Made by a program: the position numbers and the translations under genes. A stretch of 32,839 nucleotides of DNA from Patescibacteria group bacterium (GTDB taxonomy: Bacteria; Patescibacteriota; Patescibacteriia; JAHIZJ01), in the NCBI GenBank assembly GCA_028714495.1, contig JAQTMH010000005.1, positions 1 to 32,839 of the forward strand, written 5' to 3'. Within the stretch, counting starts at the first letter, position 1. Every line of letters begins with the position of its first letter. Shown here one piece after another: positions 16,271-22,609 of this stretch. The notes under the pieces are model-generated. The model searched no databases. It worked only from the letters and a program-made list of their open reading frames with translations, and was not told the DNA's origin.

Positions 16271-16376
16271 AATCCAACCGGTGGGCAGGTACCTAAGCGG
16301 TCAACAGGGCCAGACTGTAAATCTGGTGCCTCCGGGCTTCGTAGGTTCGAATCCTACCCTGCCCACCAGTTGGATT
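16271..16376. repeat. 8-bp inverted repeat enclosing tRNA-Tyr
   Basis: AATCCAAC (16271-16278) and GTTGGATT (16369-16376) are perfect complements on either side of tRNA-Tyr. Inside them GGT (16280-16282) can pair with ACC (16365-16367). With the 7-bp acceptor stem this gives about 18 pairs and one C-A mismatch. The design is like that around tRNA-Thr but the sequence differs. Confidence 0.8.
16283..16368 (+). tRNA. tRNA-Tyr (anticodon GTA), CCA encoded
   Basis: This is a class II tRNA of 86 nt. The acceptor is GGGCAGG/CCTGCCC (16283-16289, 16358-16364), the anticodon stem CCAGA/TCTGG holds loop CTGTAAA at 16315-16321 (anticodon GTA at 16317-16319), and a long variable arm follows. The T-stem is GTAGG/CCTAC with loop TTCGAAT (16346-16352). 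The discriminator is A16365 and CCA is encoded at 16366-16368. Confidence 0.96.
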
Positions 16377-16449
16377 GATGACTATCAAGACAGCTCCATC
16401 TCGCACCCAAACGTAGGGCTGGATTAATAAGGTCGGGCTTCGTAGGTTC
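16362..16449 (+). repeat. Left copy of the direct repeat bracketing the MMPL-TetR pair
   Basis: The repeat starts in the tRNA-Tyr 3' end. Its first 20 bases (16362-16381) match 19840-19859 at 18 positions. After a diverged middle, its last 31 bases (16419-16449) match 19895-19925 at 28 positions. Copy lengths are 88 and 86 bp. Both copies stop at the same point of a T-arm-like GTAGGTTC. Confidence 0.7.
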
Positions 16450-16527
16450 TCCTGCCTCGATGGCGGGATCCCGCATTCCTTTCGTAGTTTTATATAAGGG
16501 TGCGGGAGAATCCTACCCTGCCCGCCA
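16433..16527 (+). pseudogene. tRNA-Tyr 3' half interrupted in the T-loop by a 58-bp palindromic insert
   Basis: 16433-16449 matches tRNA-Tyr 16332-16348 at 16 of 17 bases. 16508-16527 matches 16349-16368 at 19 of 20 bases and includes the CCA. Together they are a 37-base copy of the tRNA 3' end, split exactly between C and G of the T-loop TTC|GAAT. The 58-bp insert (16450-16507) holds the perfect palindrome GCGGGATCCCGC (16463-16474) and a 7-bp pair TCCCGCA/TGCGGGA (16469-16475, 16501-16507). No anticodon arm precedes it. Confidence 0.75.
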
Positions 16528-16658
16528 ATACAATCTTTTATCGGAGCCGACCCATGTGGGTCAAAACGGTAGTAGGTTGCATTGGCACGTAACCCAACCC
16601 CTTGTCGGAGACCCCGACGAGAGGTTCTGTGTTTATTTGACGAATTCCCATAATCTAA
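16528..16658. other. Gene-free palindrome-rich spacer downstream of the MMPL gene
   Basis: No gene is seen. Two short hairpins are visible: GACCC/GGGTC (16549-16553, 16558-16562) and GTCGG/CCGAC (16604-16608, 16614-16618). No T-run follows on either strand, so neither is a clear terminator. With 16005-16527 it makes a 654-bp stretch that contains only tRNAs, tRNA pieces and palindromes. Confidence 0.55.
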
Positions 16659-19055
16659 TTAATCTTTCCCGTTTTGTTCATCCTCACCCTCAATCGATAA
16701 GTGAGGCAAAATGCGATTCAGCCACTTTGGCAACCACCAGGCCGACTTTCCTAATAGTGTCATGACTGCTGGAACGAAAGTCATGCGAACAATAAAAGCA
16801 TCCACTAGGATACCAACAGCCAGACCAAACCCAATCGATTTGATAGTTGTGTCATGATTTCCGATAAAACCGGCAAAGACGGCGACCATGATAATCGCTG
16901 CTGCGGTCACGACTTGGGCGCCCAGACTAAATCCAGTAATGATGGCTTTTCTGGCGTCGTTGGTGTGGATGTATGACTCATGCATACTAGAAACCAAGAA
17001 GAATTCGTAATCCATGGCTAGACCGAACAAAATACCAATACCGATAATGGGGATAAAGCTGACAATGGGCGCTGGACTGACCAGGCCAAAATGTCCCAAC
17101 TGGAATATAGCAACCATGGATCCAAACATGGCGGAGACTGACAGGAGAAACCCGATTGTAGCCTTAATTGGAATAAGGACGGAGCGGAAGGCAATCAGCA
17201 ACAAAATGAGAGAGAGTCCGACCACAACGGCCAGATATACGGGCAGAGCATCGGTTAACTTCTGATTGATATCATCTTGAAGAGCAGTAGTGCCGGTAAT
17301 AGCAAGAGAGACATTTTTATTTCCAGTGGAAAAAGCCTGGTTATTACGTAGATAAGAAATAAGATCGGAGGTTTTTTTATCAGATGGCGTGCTACCCGGA
17401 ATGACCTGGATCAGCCCAGCTTTGCCATCAGAGGTAACCATGGCTGGCACAGCACTTTTCACATTGTCGACCTTGGCGATAGAGGTAGCAACCATATTTA
17501 GTTGATAGAGCGGCGCATATTGCATAACCGCGGTATCAATCTTCGCTAAAGCATCCTGTTTCTGTTGTTCGCCGGCCACTTGTGCGGCAGCAATCTCTTG
17601 TTGCAACGCTTGTTGCTCGGCGAGAGTAGTCGCTTGGGCGGCCCTTGCTTGAAACTGAGCTTGCTGAGCGGCGGCCTGTTCCGATAGCTGTTTATTGAAA
17701 TCAGCCATAAGCGAATCCCTTACCGTCTGACGATCAGCATCGGTTACTACTGGAAGGTTCTCAGCGATAACAATAAGTGGAGCGTTAAATCCAGGACCGA
17801 AGGCGTTGGAGAGAAGATCATAGGCTTTTTTCTGGGTAGTGGCCTTACTGGCGTATTGGTCTGTTGGTAGTCCCAGCTGCAAGTGACTTACCGGCCAGCC
17901 GAGCAAGCCGACTATTACTAAAGAGAAGATGATGGCAACGAGCGGCTGCTTCACTATGCTTTCGCCCCAACGGTGCCAAAAACTGACGTGGCCAGTTTCA
18001 TGGAGAGCGACTGGGCCACGCTTTTGGGCTGTGGCAATCTGACCCCGCATACGACGACTAAAAAGATGTTTGCCAAAAATGCCGAGTAAAGATGGGGTGA
18101 GAGTGATAGCAACCAAACCCGCGAAAGCGATTGTAGCGGCAGCAGACAACCCCATAACGGTCATGAAGGGGATGTGAACTACGCTTAGGGCGGACAGGGC
18201 AATTATGACCGTACCGGCAGCAAAAATGACGGCATTACCGGCCGTACCGACCGCTCGTCCCGCCGCTTCCTTAAATCCGTGACCAGCCAATAGTAGACTA
18301 CGATATTTAGAAATAATAAATAACGAATAATCAATGCCGACAGCTAGCCCAAGCATGGCCGCTAAGATCGGTGTAGTGGAATTAATATCGACGACCTGAC
18401 TCAGTGCGAATAGACCCGCGATGCCAGTAGCGACACTTACTAGAGCGCTAATGATGGGCATGCCAGCCGCTACCAATGATCCGAAAGTAAGGATTAAAAC
18501 CATTAGAGCGATAAGCAAACCACTCATCTCAGTAAATCCGATAATCTTATCTGGAATCCAACTAACGAGATTGCCGCCCCGCTCCACTTCTAGGCCGTTG
18601 CCGTTTAATTGTTCCGTTATTTTTGCGATGGCGCTTAAAGTATCCTTGCTAATCTCACCCTGCCCATCTTTAAGTTGTATTTCAGCGTAGGCAGTTTTAC
18701 CGTCACGAGAAATTGCGGCCGGATTATCAAAAGGACTCACCGCTCCGGTTACACCGTGCACATTTCTAATATCATCCAGACTTGAAGTAATCGCCAATGT
18801 ATAATCACTAATATTTTTATCTGTAGTATGAAATACGATCCGTCCAGACCCCTTGCCGGCATTTGGAAATAATTCGCCAAGACGGTCAATTGCAACTTGG
18901 GATTGGACGCCAGGAATAGACAGGGCGCCGGAGACTGGTTTGTAAAAATGATAAGCAGCTCCAACTAAGGATAACAACACGAGCAGCCACACACCGACGG
19001 CCCACCAATGCTTTTCAAATAATTTCTCACCGATTCTATGAAGAAACTTCCCCAT
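16659..19055 (-). CDS. MMPL-family transporter (RND superfamily)
   Basis: This 798-residue membrane protein has two repeats of the MMPL/RND plan: one N-terminal helix, a large outside loop and a block of five or six helices, then the same again. The proton-relay pairs characteristic of MmpL3-type exporters are present: Asp242-Tyr243 in GLAVGIDYSLF and Asp682-Tyr683 in GLAMDYEFFL. The second outside loop carries an Ala/Gln-rich helical, probably coiled-coil, insertion at about 455-505. Such proteins export lipids, peptides or drugs, and the substrate here is unknown. A GAAAGGAA ribosome site lies upstream. The gene follows a TetR regulator by 36 bp. Its style resembles Gram-positive and actinobacterial members, which suggests transfer, but no composition test was run. 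Confidence 0.9.
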   Translation of the reverse strand: MGKFLHRIGEKLFEKHWWAVGVWLLVLLSLVGAAYHFYKPVSGALSIPGVQSQVAIDRLGELFPNAGKGSGRIVFHTTDKNISDYTLAITSSLDDIRNVHGVTGAVSPFDNPAAISRDGKTAYAEIQLKDGQGEISKDTLSAIAKITEQLNGNGLEVERGGNLVSWIPDKIIGFTEMSGLLIALMVLILTFGSLVAAGMPIISALVSVATGIAGLFALSQVVDINSTTPILAAMLGLAVGIDYSLFIISKYRSLLLAGHGFKEAAGRAVGTAGNAVIFAAGTVIIALSALSVVHIPFMTVMGLSAAATIAFAGLVAITLTPSLLGIFGKHLFSRRMRGQIATAQKRGPVALHETGHVSFWHRWGESIVKQPLVAIIFSLVIVGLLGWPVSHLQLGLPTDQYASKATTQKKAYDLLSNAFGPGFNAPLIVIAENLPVVTDADRQTVRDSLMADFNKQLSEQAAAQQAQFQARAAQATTLAEQQALQQEIAAAQVAGEQQKQDALAKIDTAVMQYAPLYQLNMVATSIAKVDNVKSAVPAMVTSDGKAGLIQVIPGSTPSDKKTSDLISYLRNNQAFSTGNKNVSLAITGTTALQDDINQKLTDALPVYLAVVVGLSLILLLIAFRSVLIPIKATIGFLLSVSAMFGSMVAIFQLGHFGLVSPAPIVSFIPIIGIGILFGLAMDYEFFLVSSMHESYIHTNDARKAIITGFSLGAQVVTAAAIIMVAVFAGFIGNHDTTIKSIGFGLAVGILVDAFIVRMTFVPAVMTLLGKSAWWLPKWLNRILPHLSIEGEDEQNGKD

Positions 19056-19091
19056 TGTTTTTCCTTTCGTATAAATATTTTAGTGGTAATA

Positions 19092-19679
19092 TTAGAATAC
19101 AACAGCTATAATTTGATCCGATATTTTGTCTGGATTCATTTTTTTATTGAAAAATGAATATTCTAAAAGTAATCCATCCATCATACTGGTAAGTAAAGAT
19201 GTAGCAAACCGGCTATCAACTTTTTGGGTGATATTTTCGCTTACAAACACTCCTTCGATTACCGGCTGAATTAAATTTACAATTCGTTCTCTTGATTTGG
19301 TAATATGATTTTTCATTTGAGCATCAGCTGACGATAATTTTAACATGAAAGCCTTAATAAGATTCTTCTCTTTGATCCCAAAAATCAAATAATTTTTGAT
19401 TAGTTTGTGTAGCTTTTTATCAATTGTAGTCTCGTCCAGTGCTTGAGAAATAGTTAGACTCAGATCATTAAAAACATTATCAAGCACTTCTTCATAAATT
19501 TCTGCTTTGCCGGTGAAATGATAATAAAGTGCCGCTTTAGTAATATTAAGTTTTTTTGCAATATCGCTCATCGAAACACCTAAATAACTATATTCAGAGA
19601 AAATCTTACGGGCGATATCAATGATGTTTTTCCGAGTGTCTTGGATGGCTCCTTTGGGTTGTTTCGCGATTGTTTTCAT
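19092..19679 (-). CDS. TetR-family transcriptional regulator
   Basis: This 195-residue protein has the N-terminal TetR DNA-binding domain at about 12-60: RKNIIDIARKIFSEYSYLGV, then the helix-turn-helix MSDIAKKLNITKAALYYHF at about 37-55, and the usual KAEIYEEVL after it. The C-terminal domain is all-helical and would bind an effector and form the dimer. A perfect 7-4-7 operator lies across its own predicted start site, and the MMPL gene follows on the same strand. It most likely represses both genes and is released by an MMPL substrate, as in AcrR/QacR systems. The effector is unknown. Confidence 0.92.
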   Translation of the reverse strand: MKTIAKQPKGAIQDTRKNIIDIARKIFSEYSYLGVSMSDIAKKLNITKAALYYHFTGKAEIYEEVLDNVFNDLSLTISQALDETTIDKKLHKLIKNYLIFGIKEKNLIKAFMLKLSSADAQMKNHITKSRERIVNLIQPVIEGVFVSENITQKVDSRFATSLLTSMMDGLLLEYSFFNKKMNPDKISDQIIAVVF

Positions 19680-19700
19680 GGGTTTATTGATTCATATTCA

Positions 19701-19718
19701 ACTTACCGACCGGTAAGT
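19701..19718. promoter_or_regulatory. TetR operator
   Basis: ACTTACCGACCGGTAAGT is a 7-bp inverted repeat with a 4-bp centre, a usual size for TetR dimers. It starts 22 bp upstream of the tetR ATG and covers the predicted start site of the tetR-MMPL transcript. Confidence 0.8.
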
Positions 19719-19724
19719 AGTATC

Positions 19725-19753
19725 AGATTATCAAGAGGGCCAATATCTGTCAA
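19725..19753 (-). promoter_or_regulatory. Promoter of the tetR-MMPL operon
   Basis: On the minus strand there is a perfect TTGACA (complement of 19748-19753), then 17 bp and TAATCT (complement of 19725-19730). GATAAT at 15-bp spacing is an alternative -10. The start site near 19718 falls at the edge of the operator. Confidence 0.65.
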
Positions 19754-19820
19754 GGGCAGCCATGCCTTAAATTATCTTCTGGGAAAATAGCCAAAACATC
19801 CTTACAATGCTTATATAACT

Positions 19821-19846
19821 GGGCACCTAACCCTAATTGCCCACCA
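19821..19846 (+). pseudogene. Collapsed tRNA-Tyr remnant
   Basis: GGGCA, CCTAA, CCCT and TGCCCACCA follow one another in the order they have in tRNA-Tyr, with about 60 bases of the middle missing. The 5' GGGCA (19821-19825) can still pair with TGCCC, and flanking AACT/AGTT (19817-19820, 19846-19849) can extend the stem. It reads as a tRNA gene whose body was deleted. Confidence 0.5.
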
Positions 19847-19925
19847 GTTAGAGTGATGATCAAATAGAAAGCCAACCATATACTCAACATAGTACTGGAT
19901 TAATAGGGTCGGGATTTGTAGGTTC
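19840..19925 (+). repeat. Right copy of the direct repeat bracketing the MMPL-TetR pair
   Basis: This is the partner of 16362-16449 (18 of 20 at the first end, 28 of 31 at the second). It lies in the 457-bp gene-free stretch between tetR and fabD, which otherwise holds the tetR promoter/operator, tRNA remnants and the fabD promoter. Confidence 0.7.
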
Positions 19926-19960
19926 CCCCGGACCCTGATCCGGGGCTACTCCACCCACCA
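19911..19960 (+). pseudogene. tRNA-Tyr T-arm remnant interrupted by a 20-bp palindrome
   Basis: The T-arm half GTAGGTTC (19918-19925) is followed by CCCCGGACCCTGATCCGGGG (19926-19945), a perfect 7-bp hairpin. CTACTCCACCCACCA (19946-19960) comes next and matches the tRNA-Tyr 3' end (16354-16368) at 12 of 15 bases. The break is at the same T-loop base as in the copy at 16433-16527. Confidence 0.6.
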
Positions 19961-20059
19961 GATATTTCTAAGCCAGACAGCCTGCCCAAGCACCCATTGT
20001 GTTGCCGGGTATTATAATACTCCTACAAGCCGGAGCATTTTTTTATTGATTGTTATCTA

Positions 20060-20087
20060 TTGACAAAACTATCGCTTAGAGTAATTT
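20060..20087 (+). promoter_or_regulatory. Probable fabD promoter
   Basis: A perfect TTGACA (20060-20065) is followed after 16 bp by TAATTT (20082-20087), a weak -10. The start site would be near 20094, about 43 nt before the ATG. Confidence 0.5.
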
Positions 20088-20136
20088 CAAATGTAACGAG
20101 GAAAACAAACACAGACCTTTGAAATAAGGGGGTTGT

Positions 20137-21063
20137 ATGAGAGCCTTAGTTTTTCCCGGACAGGGGACGCAGTTCGTGGGTATGGGCGAAGCAGAATTCA
20201 AAGCCGGAGGTGAATTCAGAAAGTTGTGCGATCAGGCAAATCAGATCCTGGGGCGGGATCTGACCAGCATCATGTTTAACGGGCCAGCCGACCTACTGAA
20301 CCAGACAGTCAATACTCAGCCTGCCATCTTCTTGTACTGCTGCGGTCTTCTGAACGAGATGGCGGCAACGCCTTCTAATTGCCTGCTAAGCGGCCACTCA
20401 ATCGGTGAATACGTCGCTTACTACTTCTCCGGAGCAATCTCATTCGAAGATTGTCTGACTGTGGTTGGAAAACGCGCTGAGGGCATGCAAAGGGCGAGCC
20501 GGATAAATCCCGGAACAATGGCAGCGATTATCGGACTGGATGGTGAGCTAATCGACACCTGGTGTTTCAGAGTTGTCGTATCAGTCGGCCCAGTTTACAT
20601 CGCCTGTTTCAATTCACCGGATCAAACGGTGATCAGCGGCTGTCGGAAAGCAGTCGAGGAAGTTCTCAGGGAAGCTGAGGAGGCTGGAGCCAGGAGAGCT
20701 GAAGTAATTCCAGTCTCTGGAGCATTCCACACTCCCTTAATGAAACCAGCTGAAGTGTTGTTGAGGCAGGCTTTAGATTCGGTTGCCATGACAAACCCAA
20801 GTGTACCTGTCTTTGCCAACGTTGATGGCAGCCAGGTAATATCCTGCGAAAGAATCCATCCGAACCTGATGCTCCAGCTGACTTCTCCGGTTCAATGGGT
20901 AACTGTAGTAAACAGAATGTATGATGAAGGAGCGGATGAATTCATCGAGATTGGCCCAGGTAAGGTCCTCCGAGGATTGATCAGAAGGATTGTCCCTGGG
21001 ATGAGGGTAACTAACATCAGTGACTTCGCGCAAGCCAGATCATTTCGGGACGCCGCCACCTAG
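20137..21063 (+). CDS. fabD: Malonyl-CoA:ACP acyltransferase (FabD-like)
   Basis: FabD moves malonyl groups from CoA to acyl carrier protein for fatty acid or polyketide synthesis. The 308-residue protein has PGQGTQ at 7-12, the nucleophile Ser88 in GHSIG (86-90), Arg113 in GKRAEGMQ and His198 in SGAFHTPL, so the catalytic and carboxylate-binding residues are all present. The length is normal. It stands alone with its own promoter, a strong AAGGGGG ribosome site and its own terminator, and no other fab or pks gene is in the window. By eye it is richer in G and C and in ATC/CTG-type codons than its neighbours. CPR genomes usually lack fatty acid synthesis, so recent acquisition is likely. A trans-acting AT of a polyketide type is an alternative. 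Confidence 0.9.
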   Translation: MRALVFPGQGTQFVGMGEAEFKAGGEFRKLCDQANQILGRDLTSIMFNGPADLLNQTVNTQPAIFLYCCGLLNEMAATPSNCLLSGHSIGEYVAYYFSGAISFEDCLTVVGKRAEGMQRASRINPGTMAAIIGLDGELIDTWCFRVVVSVGPVYIACFNSPDQTVISGCRKAVEEVLREAEEAGARRAEVIPVSGAFHTPLMKPAEVLLRQALDSVAMTNPSVPVFANVDGSQVISCERIHPNLMLQLTSPVQWVTVVNRMYDEGADEFIEIGPGKVLRGLIRRIVPGMRVTNISDFAQARSFRDAAT

Positions 21064-21080
21064 ATCGGCGCCCTTTTTTT
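21047..21080 (+). terminator. Rho-independent terminator of fabD
   Basis: GGG-A-CGCCG (21047-21055) pairs with CGGCGCCC (21066-21073), 8 bp with one bulged A, followed by seven T (21074-21080). The hairpin loop contains the fabD stop codon. Confidence 0.85.
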
Positions 21081-21083
21081 AAT

Positions 21084-21104
21084 AAAAAAATCTCGTCAAG
21101 AGAT
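21084..21104 (-). terminator. Rho-independent terminator of the VIT1-like gene
   Basis: On the minus strand ATCTC, loop TTGAC, GAGAT (complement of 21090-21104) is followed by a run of T (complement of 21084-21090). It lies 24 bp beyond the VIT1-like stop and back to back with the fabD terminator. Confidence 0.75.
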
Positions 21105-21127
21105 CACTTAAAATTGTTAGCCTTTAA

Positions 21128-21613
21128 CTAATTAAACGTAAACGCGATCCAATCGCCCAAGTAGTATGACAATACTACAACCAAACCCGTTATTAATACG
21201 TGCTCGCTGATTACTTTCCAAATTTTATCATTTTTAGACTTGGCAATAAATAAGCTCAAGACACTTACCAAGAACAAACCCCAGATTACACAAATAATTA
21301 CCGCTGTTTGTAAATTAAACAGCAATACCGGAACCAAAAAAGTCATGGCCACAACAAATTTTGAAAGCATGGTTGCTAAAGTTGATTCCCAAATTTCGCG
21401 AGTGGTATTTCCGTCTTTTGATTCCTCGGAAACATGGATACCTAAGCCATCAGAAAAGGCATCAGCCACGGCAATGGTCAGAATGCCGCCGATAACCGCG
21501 ATTTTTAGATTGGTGCCAGTCCATAACCCAACTAGTAATCCGAGAGTGGTAATTACTCCAGAGGTCATGCCAAAGCTTACGCCGGTAATCCAAGATTTTC
21601 TAGATAATCCCAT
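21128..21613 (-). CDS. VIT1/CCC1-like membrane protein
   Basis: This 161-residue protein has about five membrane helices. The first part reads VSFGMTSGVITTLGLLVGL and IGGILTIAVADAFSDGLGIHVSEES at about 12-65. This is the signature of the VIT1/CCC1 iron/manganese transporter family, with Asp51, Asp55, Glu63 and Glu64 at membrane positions where the family binds metal. It is shorter than the plant and yeast members and lacks a long cytoplasmic metal-binding loop. It would move ferrous iron or manganese, probably outward, but the metal and direction are unproven. It is a single-gene unit with its own -10 and terminator, divergent from the glycan cluster. Confidence 0.72.
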   Translation of the reverse strand: MGLSRKSWITGVSFGMTSGVITTLGLLVGLWTGTNLKIAVIGGILTIAVADAFSDGLGIHVSEESKDGNTTREIWESTLATMLSKFVVAMTFLVPVLLFNLQTAVIICVIWGLFLVSVLSLFIAKSKNDKIWKVISEHVLITGLVVVLSYYLGDWIAFTFN

Positions 21614-21640
21614 GGGTTGTCGATATTAATTAGCATAATT

Positions 21641-21646
21641 ATTATA
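21641..21646 (-). promoter_or_regulatory. -10 element of the VIT1-like gene
   Basis: A perfect TATAAT (complement of 21641-21646) lies 27 bp upstream of the ATG at 21613. I see no good -35, and no Shine-Dalgarno sequence precedes the gene. Confidence 0.5.
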
Positions 21647-21728
21647 CACCAATTAAATGTGGATAAACAGGTCTGACCCGAAAAAATATCTGGCAAAGGG
21701 TTTTCTTATAGATTTTTATTGGTTTTTT

Positions 21729-21737
21729 TGTTAAGAT
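21729..21737 (+). promoter_or_regulatory. Extended -10 promoter of the glycan cluster, probably leaderless
   Basis: TGT-TAAGAT (21729-21737) ends 8 bp before the ATG at 21746. The start site would be at or next to the start codon. No clear -35 is seen. Confidence 0.45.
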
Positions 21738-21745
21738 ATGACAGT

Positions 21746-22609
21746 ATGAATGATCAAATAGACGTGTCGATTGTCATTGTTTCGTGGAGAGTAAAGAGGC
21801 TGCTTCGCCAGTGCTTAGCCTCTATTTATCATGAGACAAAGTCTATTAATTTCGAGGTTTTTGTGGTAGATAATGCTTCATCTGACGGCACGGAAGAAAT
21901 GGTCAAAGGAGAATTCCCAGAAGTTAAACTCATTGTTAACAAAGAAAATCTCGGTTTTGCCAAAGCCAATAATCAGGCTTTAAGCCTGGCCCGGGGTGAC
22001 TTTTTGTTGGTCTTGAACCCAGACACAGAAATTATCAATAACGCGGTTGAAAAAACTGTTAAGTTCATGCGGCAAACAAGCACTGCCGGAGTCACTGGCT
22101 GTCGGCTTCTAAACCCGGACAAAACGTCGCAACCGTCGGTCCGGGGTTTCCCCACGCTTTCGGCTATCAGCTTGCTGATGCTAAAGTTGCATCGAGTATT
22201 AACAAACTTGCCGACCTTTAAAAAATATTTCGGTAAATCAATTGATTACAATAAAACCCAAGAAGTCGATCAGGTGATGGGCGCCTTTTTTATGATTCGC
22301 AGAGAGCTGGTTAGAAAGATCGGTATTTTCGATGAAAAATTCTTTATTTGGTTTGAGGAGGTTGATTATTGCTATCGGGCAAAGCTGGCGGGCTGGCGCG
22401 TGTATTATTTTGCCGGGGCGGAAATAATCCATCATTATGGCCAAAGCTTTAACCAGCTGCTAAACGTCCGCAAACAAACATGGCTAAATCGAAGCGCTTT
22501 GCGCTACTTTAGGAAACACCATTCAATTTTTGCCTATTTATTGCTATTATTAATTTATCCGTTCAGTATCTTAATAAGCCTATTAGTACAAATTCTTAAG
22601 TTAAAATGA
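21746..22609 (+). CDS. Family 2 glycosyltransferase (rhamnosyltransferase-like)
   Basis: I take the ATG at 21746, giving 287 aa beginning MNDQIDVSIVIVSWRV. The ATG at 21719 adds residues unlike the family and lies upstream of the predicted -10. The GT-A fold shows VSIVIVSW at the start, VVDNASSDGTEEM, NLGFAKANNQAL, the DXD-like LNPDTE, GCRLLNPDKTSQPS and WFEEVDYCYRAKLAGWRVYY. This is the pattern of GT2 enzymes that add rhamnose and related sugars to surface glycans. A hydrophobic C-terminal segment (IFAYLLLLLIYPFSILISLL) suggests membrane attachment. The TGA stop overlaps the next ATG by 4 bp (ATGA). Confidence 0.92.
   Translation: MNDQIDVSIVIVSWRVKRLLRQCLASIYHETKSINFEVFVVDNASSDGTEEMVKGEFPEVKLIVNKENLGFAKANNQALSLARGDFLLVLNPDTEIINNAVEKTVKFMRQTSTAGVTGCRLLNPDKTSQPSVRGFPTLSAISLLMLKLHRVLTNLPTFKKYFGKSIDYNKTQEVDQVMGAFFMIRRELVRKIGIFDEKFFIWFEEVDYCYRAKLAGWRVYYFAGAEIIHHYGQSFNQLLNVRKQTWLNRSALRYFRKHHSIFAYLLLLLIYPFSILISLLVQILKLK

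Noticed and set aside
16450-16507. T-loop insert as a tRNA intron
   Set aside because: At 58 bp it is too short for a group I intron, and the exon on its 5' side lacks an anticodon arm, so no tRNA could be restored by splicing.
16460-16765. Open frame of 101 codons across the palindrome-rich spacer
   Set aside because: It crosses the T-loop insert and palindromes and runs into the end of the MMPL gene on the other strand, with no ribosome site or family features.
19981-20047. Hairpin plus T-run before fabD (CTCC/GGAG, then T7) as a terminator
   Set aside because: The stem is only 4 bp with an 8-base loop and no plus-strand gene precedes it.
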